A stretch of 9,206 nt of DNA from Actinomycetes bacterium (GTDB lineage Bacteria > Actinomycetota > Acidimicrobiia > Acidimicrobiales > Microtrichaceae), in contig JAEVZA010000055.1 in the NCBI GenBank assembly GCA_023392475.1, positions 1 through 9,206 on the forward strand. The letters run 5' to 3'. A program made the position numbers and the translations under genes. The notes beneath the pieces were generated by a model, which did not search any database, was not told the DNA's origin, and saw nothing but the letters and a program-made list of their open reading frames with translations. Shown here piece by piece: positions 7,195-9,206 of this stretch (positions are counted from its first letter, which is position 1; each line of letters opens with the position of its first letter).

Positions 7195-8309
7195 CCCCCG
7201 ACGCCCCGCCCACCTGGGCGATCGTGGCGGGCGGCGGCACCGCCGGCCACGTCGTGCCCGGGATCGCGGTCGCCCGCGCCCTCGTCGGGCGCGGCCACGA
7301 ACCGGCGACCATCCACTTCGTCGGCGCGGCCCGCGGGATCGAGACCGAGCTCGTGCCAAACGCCGGGTTCGGCCTCACCGTCCTCCCGGGGCGGGGCATC
7401 CAGCGGAAGCTGTCGCTCCAGAACCTGGCCGCCGCGTGGGGGTTGCTGCGGGCGCTCTGGATGGCGATCGGGCTCGTCCGGCGCCGCCGCCCGGCGGTCG
7501 TGCTCGCCCTCGGCGGCTTCGCGAGCGCCGCCTGCTCGCTCGCCGCCGTCCTGTGGCGGGTCCCGCTCGTCGTCGCCGACCAGAACGCCCGCGCCGGCGC
7601 CGCGAACCGGCTCGTCGCCCGCTTCGCCACCGCGTGCGCCGTGCCGTTCCCGGAGACCGACCTGCCGAGGGCGACGGTCACCGGCAACCCCGTGCGCGAC
7701 GCCATCCTCGAGGTCGGCGCCCACCGCGACCGGGCCGCGGCCCGGGCCACGCTGGACCTGCCGGCCGATCGCACCACGCTGGTGGTGTTCGCCGGATCGC
7801 TGGGCTCGCGCCGCATCAACGAGGCCGTGTACGGCGCCGTGCCCCGGTGGCGCGACCGCGGGGACCTGGCGGTGCACCACGTGATCGGGGCGCGGGACTG
7901 GGACGACCGCCCGCCCGTCGCCCGGGACGGGTCCGGGGGAGCGCTCTCGTACCGCACGGTGCGCTACGAGGACCGGATGGACCTCGTCCTCGCCGCCGCC
8001 GACCTCGCCGTGTGCCGGGCCGGGGGGACCACGGTCGCCGAGCTGGCGGTCGTCGGCGTCCCGGCCGTGCTCGTGCCGCTGCCGATCGCCACGCGCGACC
8101 ACCAGACGGCCAACGCCGGGCCGCTCGTCCGCGCCGGCGCGGCGGTGCTGGTGCCCGACGACGAGCTGGACACCGACCGCCTCGTCGCCGAGGTGGACGC
8201 GCTGCTGTCCTCGGGCGGGTTGCCGGCCATGGCCGACGCCGCGGCCTCGCTCGGTCGCCCCGACGCGGCCGACGCCGTCGCCGACCTCGTGGAGCGCTGT
8301 GCCCGCTGA
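7191..8309 (+). CDS. murG: MurG, lipid II-forming GlcNAc transferase
   Basis: A peripheral membrane GT28 glycosyltransferase on the cytoplasmic face that moves GlcNAc from UDP-GlcNAc to lipid I. The 372 residues match the family (E. coli 355). The N-terminal acceptor domain has GGGTAGHVVPG (14-24) with the conserved H20, GGFAS (108-112) and ADQNARAG (129-136). TGNPVRDAI is at 164-172. The C-terminal donor domain has GSLGSRRIN (202-210), then RAGGTTVAELA (276-286) with E284 at the UDP-GlcNAc-contacting position, and DHQTANA (303-309). GGFAS and ADQN depart from the usual GGY-S and HEQN or HEAN forms. This is the only ATG start among the seven genes. It overlaps the ftsW stop as ATGA, with only a G-rich stretch directly abutting it, so translation is probably coupled to ftsW. 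Its end overlaps murC by 11 nt. Confidence 0.94.
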   Translation: MTPDAPPTWAIVAGGGTAGHVVPGIAVARALVGRGHEPATIHFVGAARGIETELVPNAGFGLTVLPGRGIQRKLSLQNLAAAWGLLRALWMAIGLVRRRRPAVVLALGGFASAACSLAAVLWRVPLVVADQNARAGAANRLVARFATACAVPFPETDLPRATVTGNPVRDAILEVGAHRDRAAARATLDLPADRTTLVVFAGSLGSRRINEAVYGAVPRWRDRGDLAVHHVIGARDWDDRPPVARDGSGGALSYRTVRYEDRMDLVLAAADLAVCRAGGTTVAELAVVGVPAVLVPLPIATRDHQTANAGPLVRAGAAVLVPDDELDTDRLVAEVDALLSSGGLPAMADAAASLGRPDAADAVADLVERCAR

Positions 8310-9206
8310 CCCCGCGCTCGACCTCTCCCGGCCCCGCTCGGTGCACCTCGTCGCGATCGGCGGCGCGGGCATGAGCGGCATCGCGACGCTGCTCGTCGGC
8401 TCCGGGCACCGCGTCACCGGCAGCGACGCGGTCGACTCGCCGGTCCTCGCCCGCCTGCGCGACCTCGGCGTCACCACCTGGGTCGGCCACGACGCCGACC
8501 ACGTCGGCGAGGTCGACGCCGTGTGCGCGAGCACGGCCGTCGCCGACGCCAACCCGGAGCTCGTCTCGGCCCGGGAGCGCGGCATCCCCGTGCTGCGGCG
8601 CCGGGACCTCCTGCCCGCGCTGGCCGCGGTGCGTCCCCTCGTCTCCGTCGCCGGCACCCACGGCAAGACCACCACCACCTCCCTCCTCGTGGCCGCGATG
8701 CGCGGCGCGGGCGAGGACCCGTCGTTCCTGACCGGCGCCCCCGTCCCGGCGCTGGGCGGCGCGGCGGCGTGGCGGCCCGGCCGGTGGCTCGTCCTGGAGG
8801 CCGACGAGAGCGACGGCACCTTCCTGTCCGGACCCCGGGCGGCGGCGCTGGTCACCAACGTCGAGCCCGACCACCTGGAGTTCTGGGGTGGGTGGGAGGC
8901 GCTGCGCGACGGCTTCCGCGAGTTCCTCGCCGGCACCGACGGCCCGCGCCTGGTCTGCGCCGACGACCCCGGCGCCGCGGCGCTCGGCGCCGAGGTCGGG
9001 GCCGCCACGTACGGGGTCGCCGAGGGCGCGGACCACCGGGTCACCGACCTCGAGCTCGGTCCCGACGGCAGCATGTTCGCCCTCCGCCCCGGTCCCGACG
9101 CGCCCGCGGTTCGGGTGCGCCTGCCGCTGCCGGGCCTGCACAACGCGCTCGACGCCGCGGGGGCCCTCGGCCTCGTCGCCGAGCTCGGCCTGGACGTGGC
9201 GGCGGC
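8299..9206 (+). CDS. murC: MurC, UDP-MurNAc:L-alanine ligase (partial, runs off the window)
   Basis: A cytoplasmic ATP-dependent ligase adding L-Ala to UDP-MurNAc, the first peptide step. About 302 codons are present with no stop before the window end. The last third, the C-terminal domain, is missing. Visible features are the N-terminal UDP-binding motif AIGGAGMSGIA (19-29), GSDAVDSP (42-49), the P-loop GTHGKTTTT (119-127) whose His for Asn is typical of MurC, EADESDGTF (167-175), and NVEPDHLEFWG (187-197). LHNALDAAGAL is near 281-291. MurC is preferred over the recycling ligase Mpl because of the dcw position after murG. GTG 8299 gives the normal leader DLSRPRSVHLV. It overlaps the murG stop by 11 nt, and GGAG at 8291-8294 is only 4 nt upstream, closer than optimal. 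The next in-frame GTG at 8341 would cut the leader right at the first strand. Confidence 0.93.
   Translation, partial: MPADPALDLSRPRSVHLVAIGGAGMSGIATLLVGSGHRVTGSDAVDSPVLARLRDLGVTTWVGHDADHVGEVDAVCASTAVADANPELVSARERGIPVLRRRDLLPALAAVRPLVSVAGTHGKTTTTSLLVAAMRGAGEDPSFLTGAPVPALGGAAAWRPGRWLVLEADESDGTFLSGPRAAALVTNVEPDHLEFWGGWEALRDGFREFLAGTDGPRLVCADDPGAAALGAEVGAATYGVAEGADHRVTDLELGPDGSMFALRPGPDAPAVRVRLPLPGLHNALDAAGALGLVAELGLDVAA

Noticed and set aside
5368..7359. Antisense open frame of 663 codons across murD and ftsW
   Set aside because: Same reason: no recognisable motif, biased composition, and conserved genes on the other strand.
4782..8309. A 1175-codon frame ending in MurG, as if MurG had a giant N-terminal extension
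   Set aside because: Everything before 7191 is off-frame reading of murD and ftsW. MurG starts normally at ATG 7191 overlapping the ftsW stop.
6327..9143. Antisense open frame of 938 codons across ftsW, murG and murC
   Set aside because: It lies opposite three well-supported genes and its translation is a low-complexity Arg/Pro/Ala/Ser-rich string without any domain. Long stop-free antisense frames are expected at this GC content.

Overview
The window is a stretch of a division and cell wall (dcw) gene cluster from a very GC-rich bacterium. Every gene is on the + strand. The order is [end of an upstream gene] - ftsI - murE - mraY - murD - ftsW - murG - murC (cut by the window end). By eye the GC content is around 70% or more. 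Six of the seven visible start codons are GTG. Together with the Thr-rich, disordered tails on the outer-surface parts of FtsI and of the preceding protein, this points to a high-GC actinobacterium. The class Acidimicrobiia is my best guess, but that placement is inference from style and not from a phylogenetic marker.

Layout. Positions 2-70 hold the last 22 codons of an upstream reading frame, in the place where ftsL normally sits. ftsI (75-2081) encodes the septal class B penicillin-binding protein. A 31-nt gap with a Shine-Dalgarno-like sequence separates it from murE (2113-3573). From murE on, every gene overlaps the next: murE/mraY, mraY/murD, murD/ftsW and ftsW/murG by 4 nt each (GTGA or ATGA), and murG/murC by 11 nt. 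There is no gene-free stretch longer than 31 nt, and I see no RNA gene, mobile element, repeat array or terminator.

How the genes work together. MurC, MurD and MurE add L-Ala, D-Glu and (here probably) diaminopimelate to UDP-MurNAc in the cytoplasm. MraY moves the finished muropeptide onto undecaprenyl phosphate to make lipid I, and MurG adds GlcNAc to make lipid II. FtsW polymerises flipped lipid II into glycan at the septum, and FtsI cross-links the peptides. The notable gap is MurF, which adds D-Ala-D-Ala. Its gene usually lies between murE and mraY, but here those two genes overlap directly, so murF must be elsewhere if the organism makes ordinary pentapeptide.

I found no sign of a new kind of system in the window. 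The points worth a second look are variations on a conserved cluster: the missing murF, the tight coupling, the Thr-rich tails, an unusual FtsW N-terminus and loop, and motif changes in MurD, MurG and MurC. The very long antisense and overlapping open frames are a by-product of the high GC content.
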